Shown: piece by piece, positions 1 through 11,560 of the stretch
Layout: every line of letters starts with the position of its first letter
How positions within the stretch are numbered: position 1 is the first letter of the stretch
From: Xiphydria camelus
Taxonomy: Eukaryota > Arthropoda > Insecta > Hymenoptera > Xiphydriidae
Length of the DNA stretch: 64,000 bases
Assembly (NCBI GenBank): GCA_963678675.1
Contig: OY783196.1
Coordinates: 14,068,138-14,132,137, forward strand
Direction: 5' to 3'
Position numbers and translations under genes: made by a program
Notes under the pieces: generated by a model
Seen by the model: the letters and a program-made list of their open reading frames with translations, nothing else
Database searches by the model: none
Told to the model about the DNA's origin: nothing

Positions 1-1
1 T

Positions 2-3000
2 GTACCGGCAAGGGCAATCTCAACAATTTACATTCGATTAAAACCAACGAACTTAAAAGAAGGATACATACCGCGATTAAAAATAATCGACGGAATATAC
101 CTCGGAGAAACACTAGTATCAAATAATAACGGCAAAGCATATTTAAAAATATTCAATACTACTGAAGAAGAAATTGAAGTACTAATCCCAACGTTAGAAC
201 TATACGCGTACGAGGAAAAATTAAATAATAAAGTCAAAGACATTATTAAATCAAATGAATCAGATTATAATGAAATAAAAACCTATTCTAGGGCAAATAA
301 ACGGACAGATCACAGTATCGCGTTAGAAGACCTTCATAGAATAGAAGAAATAAATAACGAAATAAAAACCTATTCTAGGGCAAATAAACGGACAGATCAT
401 AGTATCGCGTTAAAAGACCTTAATAGAATAGAAGAAGTAAATAAAATAACAGAAAATGTTATTAATAATTCAAACCGTAACAAAAACACAGAAAGAATAA
501 AACAAATAAAAGAATTACTACGTCTAAATCATTTAAATGAAGAAGAAAGAAAAGAAGTCGAATATTTGATCAAATTAAGTGAGGATAGATTTCATGTACA
601 AGACGATTATTTAGAAGCAACAAACGTATTAGAACATGAAATTCCAACATTAGATGAGTTACCAATTAATAAACGTCAATATAGATTTCCTCCAATTCAC
701 AAACAGGAAATCAATAAACAAGTTAAAGAACTATTAGAAGCAGGAATAGTTAGACCTTCTCAATCACCTTATAATACACCACTTTGGATAGTCCCTAAAA
801 AGAAAAAAGCTGAGTCAGATGAACCACGTTACCGACTGGTATTAGATTTCAGATCGTTAAATGAAAAAACAATAGGAGACTCTTATCCACTGCCTAATAT
901 AGTAGATATATTAGATCAGTTAGGTAGAGCGAAATATTTCTCAGTATTTGACTTAGCCTCAGGCTTTCATCAAATAAAAATGAGCGAAAAAGATCGCCAT
1001 AAAACCGCATTTTCCACACCATATGGCCATTACGAATTTAATCGCATGCCTTTCGGACTAAAAAATGCTCCAGCAACGTTTCAAAGATTAATGGATCGCG
1101 TACTAACAGGTTTACAGGGAATTGAATTATTCGTATACCTTGACGACATTGTAATTTATGCAAATTCCTTAGAAGAACATCGGGAAAAATTTATTAAACT
1201 CATAGAACGACTGCGAACAGCAAAATTAAGTTTACAACCGGATAAATGTGAATTTCTACGAAAAGAAGTTGCATATCTTGGCCACATAATAAGTGAAAAC
1301 GGAGTAAAGCCAGACCCAAAGAAAATAGAAGCAGTTGAAAAATTTCCGATTCCTAAAAATCAGAAAAACGTTAGACAATTCTTAGGATTAGCCGGTTATT
1401 ACAGAAGATTTATTGAAAACTTTTCTAAAATTGCCAAACCTTTATCTAATCTCTTAAAGAAAGAAGGAAACTTTGAATGGACAAACGAACAACAAATAGC
1501 ATTTGATATTTTAAAAAATAAATTATGTGAAGCACCGGTGTTACAATATCCTGATTTTACGAAACCTTTTATAGTCACAACAGATGCTTCGGGGTATGCA
1601 ATAGGCGGAATTTTATCGCAAGGACCAATAGGAAAAGATCGACCCATCGCGTACACCTCTAGAGTATTAACAGATTGTGAAAAAAGATACGATACTTACG
1701 AGAAAGAAGCTCTTGCAATAATTTATAGCGTCACACATTTTCGACCATACTTATACGGAAGAAAATTTACATTAGTCACGGACCATAAACCATTAGTTTG
1801 GTTTCAAAAATCTAAAGACCCTTGTTCTCGTGTTTCAAATTGGAGAGTTAAACTTGCTGAATATGAATTTGATGTAGTACATAAAGCAGGAAAAACAAAC
1901 GTTAACGCAGATGCTTTATCCAGAAATCCAATTTTAACTGTAAATCAGAAACAACCATTTAATGAAGAAAATTTAGAAAGAACAAATAGAGATAGTATAC
2001 CCTTCACAGAAGAAGAATTATTAGAATCCCCATCGGAAACATTTGTAGTAGAAGCTCAAATCCATACCAATCCTATTGATTTTAAACATGTCAATATAGT
2101 TCAAAAAGATTCAAATCCTCGAAGAAGTAAAAGAATTCAAAATCAAGTTCAAACAAAAAAACCAAATATCACTGAATCATCTAATATACAAACAGATTCC
2201 ATTACCATAAAACCCAGAAGGAATAAAATAAAAGAAAATGTTCCAAAATATGAACCCGGCAGTATACAAAAAATGACTGACGACGACTTAGACCTTATAC
2301 AACCCGTAGACGAGGACGGTAATATAATTTCTGATAACGAATCAATCACATCGGAAGATAGCTTAGAATCATTCATTCCAAATTACAATGATACAAAAGA
2401 ATTACATCAAGTTGAAAAAGAAAATCAGTCAAACTCAAATTTTGTTGAAACCAAAGATCAAATTTGGATGAGGAAAGATAATTATGCATACTTTACAACA
2501 AGCAACGGTGATCCACGAGACGAAGGCTCGAGATCATTCGCAGAAAAGAATCAATTACCTAAATTTAAAAATCTTCAAGTTGGATATGCTAATTCAATAC
2601 AGAAAGGACATTGTTTTCATATTGCTTTACCAATAGAAGGAATTGAAAAACAATCACTAACAACTACTTTCAATAATATTAACAGAATAATTCAAAGTTT
2701 ACGTGAAAAAGCTGACCAATTACAACTACGGTCACTAAGTATTGCAAAAACAAAAGAAATCCTTAAAATTCCATGGACGGACATTAAAACACAACTCAAT
2801 ATTGCTTTTCAAGGATCACAAACAAAAATAATAATTTGTCATGGAATAATCAAGCATCCACCTATTAAAGACAGGAAAAATATTATAGAAGAAAACCACG
2901 CCTCAGCAATAGGAGGTCATAAAGGTGTCACAAAAACATACAAAAGAATTAGACAAACATATTATTGGGAAAACCTTAAAGTAGATATTCAAAACTTCAT

Positions 3001-3918
3001 TCAACAATGTTTAAGTTGTCAATTAAAAAAGTTAAGAAGAGTCAAAACAAAAAATCCCATGATTATTACGGATACACCAGGTCGAGCTTTTGACAAAATT
3101 TCTATGGATATCATTGGCCCTATGCCAAAATCAAACAATTATAATGAATACATTCTAACAATTCAAGATAATTTAACAAAATATTGTATTGCCATACCAT
3201 TACCAAACGCAACAGCGCCTATAATAGCAGATGCCTTTGAAAAACGATTTATATGTACATTTGGTGCTCCAAAAGCAGTTCTAACAGATCAAGGTACAAA
3301 TTTCTTGAGTGGAATGTTAAAAAGATTAGCGAAGCGATTTCGAATTAAACAATTTAAAACCACCGCATTCCATCCTCAATCAAACGGATCACTCGAAAGA
3401 TCACACCACGTTTAGTAGAATATCTTAAACACTTCGTTAATAAAGACGCAGAATGGGATGATTGGCTGGAACTCGCGACTTTTGCCTACAACACAAGCAT
3501 ACATGAAGGGACCGATCATACACCGTTTGAACTAGTTTTTGGACAATGAGCAAGACTACTATCTAATGATCCTATCTGCGAGAATGAACAAGTAGAAACA
3601 TACGACGAATATCTAATTGACCTAGTAACAAGATTACATGACATTCAAGAAGTAGCAAAAGAAAAACTCATAAGTTCAAAATTCAAATGAAAGAAATATT
3701 ACGATAAGAAAATCATTCCTCAAACATTCAAAGTAGGCGATTATGTATTCTTATTAAAAGGAATTAAATCAGGAAAATTTGGTGATCAATATACAGGACC
3801 ACATGAAGTCTTGGAAATTATAAATAAAACAAATGTAAAAATTAGAATTAAGAAAAATACAAAAATAGTCCATGTCAATAGATTAAGAATATCGCACATA
3901 ACCCCAGAAAACAATTAA
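2..3918 (+). pseudogene. pol: gypsy Pol polyprotein, degraded
   Basis: Encodes RT, RNase H and integrase of a Ty3/gypsy element. The frame is open from base 2, so the first ATG at 566 is not the real start. RT carries the YLDD catalytic box near 1136-1147 and the FGLKNAPATF block before it. RNase H is seen as the TTDASGYAIGG and YEKEALAI blocks. Integrase has an H-H-C-C zinc module (NHASAIGGHKG ... CLSCQ) and the DDE residues in SMDIIGP, LTDQGTNF and NGSLERS. After the catalytic Glu, one missing base at about 3411 gives an early stop at 3413. The matching frame resumes at 3418 with TGA stops at 3547 and 3688. A GPY/F-type segment (QYTGPHEV) precedes the TAA at 3916. Homology is certain; the copy is non-functional. 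Confidence 0.92.
272..445 (+). repeat. 87-bp in-frame tandem duplication in pol
   Basis: Two copies, 272-358 and 359-445, differ at a few positions. The period is 29 codons, so the reading frame is kept. It lies in the linker between protease and RT and repeats the segment starting EIKTYSRANKR. This looks like a late replication slip in a spacer that tolerates length change. Confidence 0.85.
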
Positions 3919-4061
3919 AATATTTCATAAGAAATTAGAAATCAGAATAAAGATAGATTACAAAACCTAAGAGATCACATTATGTTCCCCGCAGACAAAC
4001 CAACAATTATTAATAACATTGCAAGAAGCATGACCGGTAGAGACATTACAGAAAAAAAAAG

Positions 4062-4178
4062 ATGTATCAAAACATAGATTTATTAGACGAAAATACAATT
4101 CATAAAATAGCTGAAAATACGTGGAATAAAATGTGGTCTAATTTCTTAACATTCGATACAGCCAGTGCAGGATTCTAA
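4062..4178 (+). pseudogene. Short ORF, possible env-like relict
   Basis: A 38-codon ORF downstream of pol, with the text WNKMWSNFLTFDTASAGF near its end. A Trp/Phe-rich stretch followed by SAG recalls the region before the membrane anchor in insect errantivirus envelope proteins. The rest of such a gene is absent. Position after pol fits, but the match is short and could be chance. Confidence 0.3.
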
Positions 4179-4503
4179 CGAATTATATTTATACTTAGAA
4201 TAATAAAATTAGTAACGGATAATATCGTACACGGATATGCGTTACGCACGATATCACATTATACTTCAAATAGAAAGTAATATGTACGCTATACAATAAG
4301 TACTAACAAGCATCAACGAACCGATCCTAAATAAATCCTTCCAAAGTCAGAATCCAAATTCCAAATCAAAAGCAGCAGACTTCCAAAATCCGAATTCAAA
4401 TTCCAAATCCCGTCCAGGTATACAACCTTACGGAGTGCGCAAGAAAGCCAGTCACAAAACCAAAACGCTTCTGAAGAAATCAATCAGACAGCAAGGAACC
4501 GAA

Positions 4504-4989
4504 ATGGAATTACCATACGAACCAACGTCCAGACAAGTACACCAGCACATCCAGCACATCATACAACAATATCTGGAATGGATATGGAACTTCGAAGAGA
4601 ACGTCTTCCATCTCCAAAAACTATTCACCCAGGAATACCCGGATGACGAAGCTTGGGACGAACCTGAGTTCGTCATGGAGGGATTCCAGGAGGTAATATG
4701 GGGTGAATACAATGAAGCCCTCGAAGAATACGAGTACCAGCAAGCCCAGAGAGAAGAGGAACATGAATGGAGGAACCGCATCGAGCCACCTCCACCAGAT
4801 CGCTCCTACCTCGAGCGTCTGGACGTAGCCACCTACACCCCAGAGGAATGGCAGCACTTAAATTGGCCTCAGGAGCTGGCGGATCTTAGGATGTACGAGG
4901 ATCGAGTACAGAAGCCCATCTACTGGCAGCGCTTCCCAGAAGACTGGGACAGCGCGAATGAAGAGGAAGATTGGGAGTTCCCAGAGTGA
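4504..4989 (+). CDS. Unknown acidic ORF between pol and 3' LTR
   Basis: An open frame of 161 residues from the ATG at 4504, extendable to a GTG at 4435. I do not recognise it. The protein is rich in Glu, Asp, Trp and Pro, with blocks such as EEYEYQQAQREEEHEW, EPPPPDRSYL and NEEEDWEFPE. No signal peptide or membrane segment is visible, so it is not a normal envelope protein although it sits in the env position. Its local base use is richer in G and C than pol. It is intact while pol is broken, which suggests either chance survival or a separate origin. It could be an accessory ORF of this element lineage. Confidence 0.55.
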   Translation: MELPYEPTSRQVHQHIQHIIQQYLEWIWNFEENVFHLQKLFTQEYPDDEAWDEPEFVMEGFQEVIWGEYNEALEEYEYQQAQREEEHEWRNRIEPPPPDRSYLERLDVATYTPEEWQHLNWPQELADLRMYEDRVQKPIYWQRFPEDWDSANEEEDWEFPE

Positions 4990-5450
4990 GACGAATTGGT
5001 CTGGGACTGAACGTGTGAAGAGGAAGATCTGTAATCCTATTTATCTGATCTACAATTTTTCTTTCCTATTTTCTCCTTTCTACAAGTAAATTCCTTCCAC
5101 AAACTACTTCCCTTAATAACTCGTTTTGCACACTTTTCTTCGTTAATTACGCTAATCCGTTATATATTTAATGACTGATTCAATACACTTAATTTCATTT
5201 TTAATACAATCATTTACTTTTGTAAAATCACCTATAATTTAGTAATCCGATTTAAAACTCACAAATACATAGATATATGCAATTTTTGTCAACTTCTTCA
5301 AATACTCAAGATATAATTTTAAGGAAATAATCTACGAACACGGCTACAATAATAATATGCGCTCTAACTAACTAAATTTTTTCCGAAAGAGGGATATGAA
5401 CCCCAACCTTCACGTTAGGCTCACCTAACGTTCAGACTTAAGGGGGGAGG
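4990..5450 (+). promoter_or_regulatory. 3' untranslated region, hairpin and polypurine tract
   Basis: AT-rich non-coding stretch. A perfect 8-bp-stem hairpin (ACGTTAGG, loop CTCA, CCTAACGT) is at 5412-5431. The purine run AAGGGGGGAGG ends at 5450, directly before the LTR, and fits the plus-strand primer of reverse transcription. Confidence 0.75.
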
Positions 5451-6193
5451 TGTAACGTCCTAACGTAGCCGTTTTCATAGAATAAAACGCAGCGGCGAAT
5501 TAAGCGATAGGATAAGAGGAATCAAATAGCGACGAGCAAGGCCGCTGCGAAGGCCGGAACGCCGACTCCGCATCGAGCCAAAACTGCACCGCCAGTAACA
5601 CGAACCCTCGCGCAAGGTGAAGGCGCGAAAACCTCCACGTGCCACCCGCGTAGCATTAAAGGAAATGCACCAGCGAAAAACAAGAGGCCAAGTGGTTACC
5701 GAGCAGCCGCTGACAGGAAGAAACCTCCATGATTCAACACATTCCTTCTCCTTCCCCTTTTCAACATCAGGAAGGATCCCCACCCGGAACGAAGTCTAAC
5801 GGCTTATATAAGGAGAATCCTGGACACCGAGAGAGCTTTTTGTCTTTTTCCTCGAGTAACGCGTGTTCCGTTCAAAAATCTAAATAAAGAAGTTCCGAGA
5901 TCTAAAGTGACTGTGATTTGTGGAAACCTCAACCTCTATCCCTGTCGTGCTACCTAAAGTAAGTGACCAAGGAGAGACCGCACCCCTTTCGATCCACCCC
6001 TCGAAGGAAGGATCGCACGGCCGACAGAAGGAGGAAGAGAGAGAGAGCGAGAGATCAAGGTTGAAGCTCCAGGCGGGGGTAGGTGGCAACGGATTGTTCT
6101 CTTAAGATATAGAGGCCTGCGTGTGTATCCCAACTCCCCATTCCAGTCCCGAGTTAATAGTTAGTGGTTTAACGAGTTGTCCATGACGTGACA
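5451..6193 (+). repeat. 3' LTR of the gypsy element (743 bp)
   Basis: Starts TGTAACGTC just after the polypurine tract and ends GACGTGACA; the two ends are inverted copies with one mismatch, which sets both boundaries. It holds a TATA-like TATATAAG at 5805-5812 and an AATAAA at 5883-5888, placed as expected for U3, R and U5. The partner LTR lies left of the window, so the target duplication cannot be tested. Small ORFs inside it are chance. Confidence 0.85.
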
Positions 6194-6412
6194 TTATTGA
6201 TGGTGAGAAATTATTATCAATCGGTGATAGATTTAACAGTAAACTATAAAGCTTGATGATTCACTATCAAATTTATCACTAATTGATAGTATTTTCAAAC
6301 CACCAACTTTCAATGAGTCGATAGTATTTTGCATAAGGGAATCCAGCATCAAAAGTTTTTTCGTATCCACAAATAATATATACGTTAAATTTTTGGTCTT
6401 CATGTATTACAG

Positions 6413-7437
6413 ATGTGGAAGCGCAAACTTGTATTCTGCTTAAGTGACAGAGTACCAGTTAGTAGTAGTAGCAGTAGCTCTACAAGCCCTAATAATAGTT
6501 ATGGTGAAGTAAGCAGCGTTTCATCAGATGACAGTTGGATGGAATGCAGAGATGAAGATGATGTTTTATTTTTCCCCCTAATGCAATATTTAACACGTGG
6601 ATGTCGAAGAAGTCGGATTGAAAATTATCTGGAAATAGTCGAATCATGGACAGAGAGAGAATCAGAATTTAAAGAACACTTGCGGCTATCACGAAGGACG
6701 GCATATGAACTTATTAGTAAGCCATTTGTATTATTAATAACAATTGTAGTTATATCTTACAAGTGTTACATTATCATCACATAATCCATTATCACGAGGA
6801 TCGCGGATTCTATCAACCGAGGAATTACCTACATTAATTGTGAAAGAGATCCAGTTGATTAGATATTGTACATAGCATTTTATTTACATCTCATGTAATG
6901 ATGGATCTTCGACTTCTTTATGAAATTTACTATTCAGTTATCCTTCTTGTGTTACAGATGAAATTGAAATATCTGGATTTATCCAGGGAATTCTTTTGGA
7001 ATGAAGCCGATAAGTGGACAGTTTTGTGTGTTAATATTCTTATGGTTCATGGCTAATACAGAGCCATTAAGAACTATTGCAGATCGTTATGATGTATCTA
7101 TATCATCTGTATTTTGAGTCATTCGTCGGGTATTTGCTTGGATTTTAACTAAAGCGAATGAAATAATCAAATGGCCGCAAAATCAGAATGTTATGGTGGT
7201 ATGTGCAGGGTTTTTTTCAAAGAGAGGAATTTCAAATGTATTAGGAGCTATTGATTGCACTCACATATACCTATAGAAAAACCTTCTACAAATGAAAGAG
7301 ACTACTATAATCGAAAGAAGTACTTTTCATTGAACTTGCAAGCTGTTGTTGATTCAAATATGAAATTTACTAATGTTTATTGCGGTGAACCTGGCTCATT
7401 GCACGACGGTCGCGTATTTAGAAGATCACCCTTATAG
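6413..7437 (+). pseudogene. PIF/Harbinger transposase, truncated
   Basis: Relative of HARBI1, a DDE nuclease that moves PIF/Harbinger transposons. Exon 1 (6413-6714) ends with the family block FKEHLRLSRRTAYELI and a GTAAGC donor; an acceptor TTACAG precedes 6958. Exon 2 gives NTEPLRTIADRYDVSISS, then LGAIDCTHI with the first catalytic Asp and GSLHDGRVFR with the second. The frame has a TGA at about 7116 and a 2-bp shift at about 7267. Homology stops abruptly at about 7437, before the catalytic Glu. The gypsy LTR ends only 220 bp upstream and may have landed in this element. Confidence 0.85.
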
Positions 7438-7611
7438 TCCGGGAGCCAGCAACGTGGATTTACACGCTAGCCGCACGCAGTGCTGCCACGTAGTGGCACC
7501 ACTGTGGTCTCACCGTGGCGTGATCGCGTGGCGTACACAAACTAAAAGCACCGTGGCTACACAGTGAACACACTGAGTGGTTCACAGCGTAAAAACACAG
7601 TAGTTACACTC

Positions 7612-7661
7612 ACAATTAGCTAAGGATCACTTTCTAAAGACGTTGGTGCAACCGGGCCTTA
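7612..7661 (+). repeat. Right-hand TIR, GGCCCGGTTGCACCAAC family, plus TTA
   Basis: Reads GTTGGTGCAACCGGGCC followed by TTA at 7659-7661. A 3-bp TTA duplication is usual for PIF/Harbinger. It may be the right end of the truncated Harbinger to its left. The same 45-bp terminus appears inverted at 8334. Confidence 0.55.
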
Positions 7662-7681
7662 ACACCATAGAGACAGGGCCA

Positions 7682-8037
7682 GGGGCCCCTTTCTCGAGTC
7701 AATAGACACTTTAAGCAAACCCTAAAATTTTCTCCGTACCCCTATCCGTATCTGTAAACTTATCGACTTACGTTAGCCGCAAAATAACCGTTTAAGCAAG
7801 CATCGATCGACCCATACGTATACGAAACCGAAAGCGATGAGACGTCAGACTTTCTAACCATACGAGACAGGATACGTGTTCGGATAGGGATACGACGGTA
7901 GGCCCGTAACGATACGGGCAACGTAACGCATCGGGACCACCGTATCTATTCTCCGCATGCGCAGACTGATACGTGTACGGATAAGTTTAAAATTTAGGAC
8001 ATGCTTAAAGTATCTACTGACTCGAGAAAGGCCCCCC
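7682..8037. mobile_element. MITE with about 50-bp inverted repeats
   Basis: The left end GGGGCCCCTTTCTCGAGTC and the right end (GACTCGAGAAAGGCCCCCC) are inverted copies, and similarity continues inward for about 50 bp. The middle has many near-palindromic CGTA/TACG words. There is no coding capacity. I could not fix a target duplication. Confidence 0.65.
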
Positions 8038-8128
8038 AGTTCAACAACTCAAGTTTAATTCTTAAAGGGAGTTTAATCTACCCGTTTAATCCGGGTTTAC
8101 ATTTGGCCTTAATCCTCGTAAATACATA

Positions 8129-8332
8129 AGAGCCAGTTCCATAATTCGAGTTATAAGGTTTCAACTCCGTGTCAAAGTTCAACTCATATTCTGGAACTGG
8201 CTCTTAAGGCTTTTACATAATAAAAAGGGGAAGGAATAAGAAATAAGGAATAAGATTCGGACTTGTTGCAATTTCATTCCTCATTCTTATTCCTTATTCT
8301 AACCAATCGGAATCTTATTTCTCATTCCTTTT
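8129..8332. repeat. Two small inverted-repeat elements
   Basis: 8129-8204 is a hairpin with ends AGAGCCAGTTCC and GGAACTGGCTCT, a short MITE. 8231-8332 is a second inverted repeat built from AAGGAATAAGAAATAAGGA and its complement, about 29 bp per arm. Neither encodes anything. Confidence 0.6.
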
Positions 8333-8333
8333 A

Positions 8334-8381
8334 GGCCCGGTTGCACCAACATGTTTAGAAAGTGAACCTTAGCTAAGTACC
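8334..8381 (+). repeat. Left-hand TIR, GGCCCGGTTGCACCAAC family
   Basis: Preceded by TTA at 8331-8333. It matches the reverse complement of 7612-7658 over about 45 bp (TTTAGAAAGTGA, CCTTAGCTA). It faces away from the 7658 end, so the two termini belong to different insertions or to a rearranged one. A partner ending GTTGGTGCAACCGGGCC occurs at 28149-28166. Confidence 0.5.
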
Positions 8382-8952
8382 ACTTATAATTAAGTATTAC
8401 TTAAATTTGTGAACTGTTGTACAGATCATAACTAAGTACGGATTTGCTAAGGGAGAGATTTCTAGAGATTTCAATTTTTCTAGACTAGTAACCTCGATAT
8501 ATAGTTAACTGAGAGTCAGGGAAAGTATAACCTGAAAATTAACTTTCAGTTTATTCTGAATGTTAACAATATTATTAAATCAACAACGTGATAATGGTGA
8601 CATCGGAAAATTAATACAACGCATAGATAATAAGTAATCAACTATATTCTCTAGTTAGAAGGATCAATTTTGGGAGATAACTAATTTTGCTAGCGATAAA
8701 TGAAAACAATTCTTTCGCATGTACTGAGAAAAAATGTATTTATATTATAATTGATAAATGTATATTTGAATATGGCAACATACATATTTCGTTGAGACAA
8801 GATGATATTTGTTGATTATATTAGGGTGTTTATTTAATTGAAATAGTTATATGCCTTAAAACATTTATTAGAATCAAATGGATATTATATTAATTTAATG
8901 TTACTGCTCACATATGATATGGTGGCACTTGTTATGTAATATCGAATCATAA
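8382..8952. other. AT-rich, no gene seen
   Basis: Mostly A+T with scattered short repeats and no coding signal in six frames. It may be the inside of the element that begins at 8334. Confidence 0.5.
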
Positions 8953-9110
8953 AGGCGGCTACACACGTAACTGTATACTTGACAAGTATGATGGTACAAG
9001 CTTTTTGTACAATTATACATGAAGGTGTGTATGGAAAAACTTTCACAAGTCTTTGCCTATACAAGTCACATGAAAATATTTGAATTTCTATACTGTGACT
9101 TGTACAAGCT

Positions 9111-9537
9111 GCCCATAGCAAAATTGCGAGTTTTGCATGAGCACCTCTGTGGGTCTCCTCGTCCAATAGAATCACTGGAGGAGCGCGAATGCGCATGCGT
9201 AGTTATCCGCGGGTGTTGGCGTCGTTAGCAAGTTCAGATCGGTTTCAATGAAATTTCATTAGGTACTTTCCATTTAACTGATACGAGTCGACACAAGTCG
9301 ACACAAAATTAAACCATTGGTTCCTTCTGCTGGAGCCTGCCAATCAGTTGGTGGATCTAATAGAAGTGTGTCGATTTGTATCATAAATGGAATGCACCCA
9401 TTGAAACCGATCTGAACTTGCTGACGACGCCATACCCGCGGATGACTATGCATGCGCATTCACGCTTCTCCGATGATTCTATTGGACGAGGAGACCCACA
9501 GGGGAGCTCATGCAAAACTCGCAATTTTGCTATGGGC
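9111..9537. repeat. Foldback repeat with about 165-bp arms
   Basis: Starts GCCCATAGCAAAATTGCGAG and ends with its complement. The arms (about 9111-9275 and 9376-9537) are roughly 90% alike, including the GATCGGTTTCAATG block. The centre holds a short direct repeat, GAGTCGACACAAGTCGACAC. ORFs called here are mirror images of each other and are not genes. Confidence 0.75.
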
Positions 9538-9639
9538 TCTTTGATCGCGGACATATAGTACATGAATGTGTGTATACGCTTCTCCAGTAGCTCAACTAGA
9601 GCCGCCTGGCGGCCAAATTTAACGTCTCTTGTGAGCAAC

Positions 9640-10000
9640 TAGGTAGTTTGTCATATTCAGATACGTTTAAAATGAGCTCCAAAAATCCTGGAAAAAATAA
9701 ATCATCTCGCGTACCTATGTAATGTTGTCGGGTACTACTCACGTGATTCTAAAATCCCTGATTTGAGTTTTTATTCATCCCCTGGAAGATCGTGGGAAAA
9801 AGAACGCAGAAAAATTTGGAAAAAGATTTATTGTTTACATCAACTTACTTAGTAACAATTATAAGATTATAACATTGAACTAACAAATTAATAAATGTAA
9901 GAAATGTAATAAAACATTTTTAACCCTCATAATTTTGAAATGAAAATTTTAAAAATTATCTAATTGTTATCATTGTTTTTGGTAACATTATTATACATTT
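9640..10000. other. 3' flank of the YqaJ gene
   Basis: AT-rich sequence after the end of the minus-strand YqaJ frame. No gene or clear repeat seen. Several AATAAA-like words on the minus strand could serve as a polyadenylation signal. Confidence 0.4.
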
Positions 10001-10001
10001 T

Positions 10002-11203
10002 TCAGGGAATATTTATGATACTGGGAAGAAAATAATGGAAATAAAATTTTTCATTTGCTCGAATAACTTCGTTGAGAAATGTCTCATTTCGATAAATCTT
10101 GATTAGTATGCGTTCTCTTGGGGAAAAAACAAACAAATTGCACAAATTTAATCCCGTAATGTACAGTGATGTCTGTATCTGCGTGTAGTACACGTGACTC
10201 TCCTTCAATGTTACTTTGTTTTCAGAATTGAAAACTAAATACTTTACGTTAGATTTATACGCAACGTAGTCTATAATCTCCGTATTTCTGCATGAGAAAG
10301 GACACTTAATTTCTATAAGTTCCAGTTCTGTGCCATTTCTAAAGATCCCATCTGGGCTGCAAGCCAAAAATGGCTGTTTCACATAATTAAACCAACATCC
10401 AAAATTTTCTGTCCCAATATCTGAGATAATGCTGCCTTCACAACAGACTCCATCGCCAAACCGTAGCGCATTGCTTCAGTTAATGTTCCATTGTATCGTT
10501 GTTCTTTAAATTGTACTGCTAAACGTTCAAAGTTCTTCCTTCTCATTTTTACTCTGTGTGTTTTCTCACTCGTCGTTAGTTGTAGATATCTTTCTCTGTA
10601 CCAGCACGCAGTCTGAGATTGTCGCACAGAATCCAAAGCAACAAGCTTCCACTTGTCTTCGTCGACAACTATTTTTGTATTGTAAAATGAGCAACATTCT
10701 TCCAGACAGTTCATCTTCGAAAGTTTCATTGTTGTTTCTACCATGACATTCTGATAATAATGATAACGAGGAAAAGTGTCAGAGTTTTGTAACTTGTACA
10801 TATCTCCAACAGACTCCGAAGCTCTGTCACTTCCTTCAATTTCGCGGCTTCTCTTTCCTCTCTTTTATCAATACATTTTAATTCCTCGTTCATCATTTGA
10901 GACAATGCACAATTTTGTGCTGGTAAGGTAGCATTGACGTTCTTTACATCTTCAAATCGGAATAATTTCTGAGGCAAGACGTTCTCCTTATTTTTTCCCG
11001 AAAATATTTCTTCCAACGTAGCTCCTTTTTTGTATTTTTCCAACTGGATTTCTGGTGGTCTGTTCCATACCATTGGCTTGTCAGTCTTAGAGCATGTATA
11101 TTCTAAACTTAGAAACTGGCAAATTGCAGCGATGTGCTTGCAGTAGTACTGTCCAGCTTTACAGTCGCAGTGTGCATTGATGACACTGCGATCCTCATCT
11201 AGC
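10002..11203 (-). pseudogene. SWIM zinc finger plus YqaJ nuclease protein, main exon
   Basis: Reads right to left. An AG acceptor after a T-rich tract (TTTTCTTTCGACAG) precedes the exon at 11203. The first residues form a SWIM zinc finger (CDCKAGQYYCKHI, CxC...CxH). A charged linker follows, then a YqaJ/lambda-exonuclease-like domain: ERYLQLTTSEKTHRVKMRR, EAMRYGLAMES, a PDG with its Asp, the EIKCP catalytic strand and YYTQIQ. YqaJ nucleases are metal-dependent; the animal relatives are mostly uncharacterised. Single-base shifts at about 10805 and 10395 split it into three frames, so it is dead. It sits inside the TIRs at 8953 and 19824. Confidence 0.75.
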
Positions 11204-11278
11204 TGTCGAAAGAAAATAATGGAAAGGAAAAGATATGACGGAATTTCAAAGCATCATAAAAATAAAAATGCAAATAAA

Positions 11279-11452
11279 CACGTGCGCCAGTGCGCATTTG
11301 TATTTATGACTGTGATACTATTAAACAGTACTTACCGATGACAGAGTTAAGAGAGAGTAAACTAAATGCGCTTTTTGAATAAGAGACAACGGTTCTCTCG
11401 TACCGTTTAATAGTACCACAGTCATAAATACAAATGCGCACTGGCGCACGTG
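11279..11452. mobile_element. MITE copy A, 52-bp TIRs
   Basis: Ends CACGTGCGCCAGTGCGCATT and its complement, with similarity through ACTATTAAACAGTAC. The centre is a short spacer with TAAGAGAGAGTAAACTAAATGC. The right flank (11453-11560) is also shared with copy B. Confidence 0.75.
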
Positions 11453-11560
11453 TTCTTTCGACGGACGCGTGGTCCATCCTTCCTATCGCATACTTTCTAC
11501 AAAGAAGAATTTCGATGTTTCACATCTAACAATTTTTCTATAAAAACTGTTTTATTTTAT

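Larger units (their letters stand above)
1..6193 (+). mobile_element. Ty3/gypsy LTR retrotransposon, 5' end outside window
   Basis: Internal region followed by a complete 3' LTR; the 5' LTR, primer site, gag and most of the protease lie before base 1. Order seen: end of the protease-RT linker, reverse transcriptase, RNase H, integrase, a short env-like relict, an unknown acidic ORF, polypurine tract and LTR. The linker text (KEGY, YLGE, NTTEEEIE) resembles insect 17.6/297/gypsy-type elements. The coding region has a frameshift and two stops, so this copy is dead. Confidence 0.9.

Noticed and set aside
8953..9608. Shorter element ending at AGCCGCCT (9608)
   Set aside because: Only 8 bp of end match and no TAA after it; the terminus at 19824 matches far better.
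9019..9638. Four overlapping ORFs
   Set aside because: Mirror images produced by the foldback 9111-9537.
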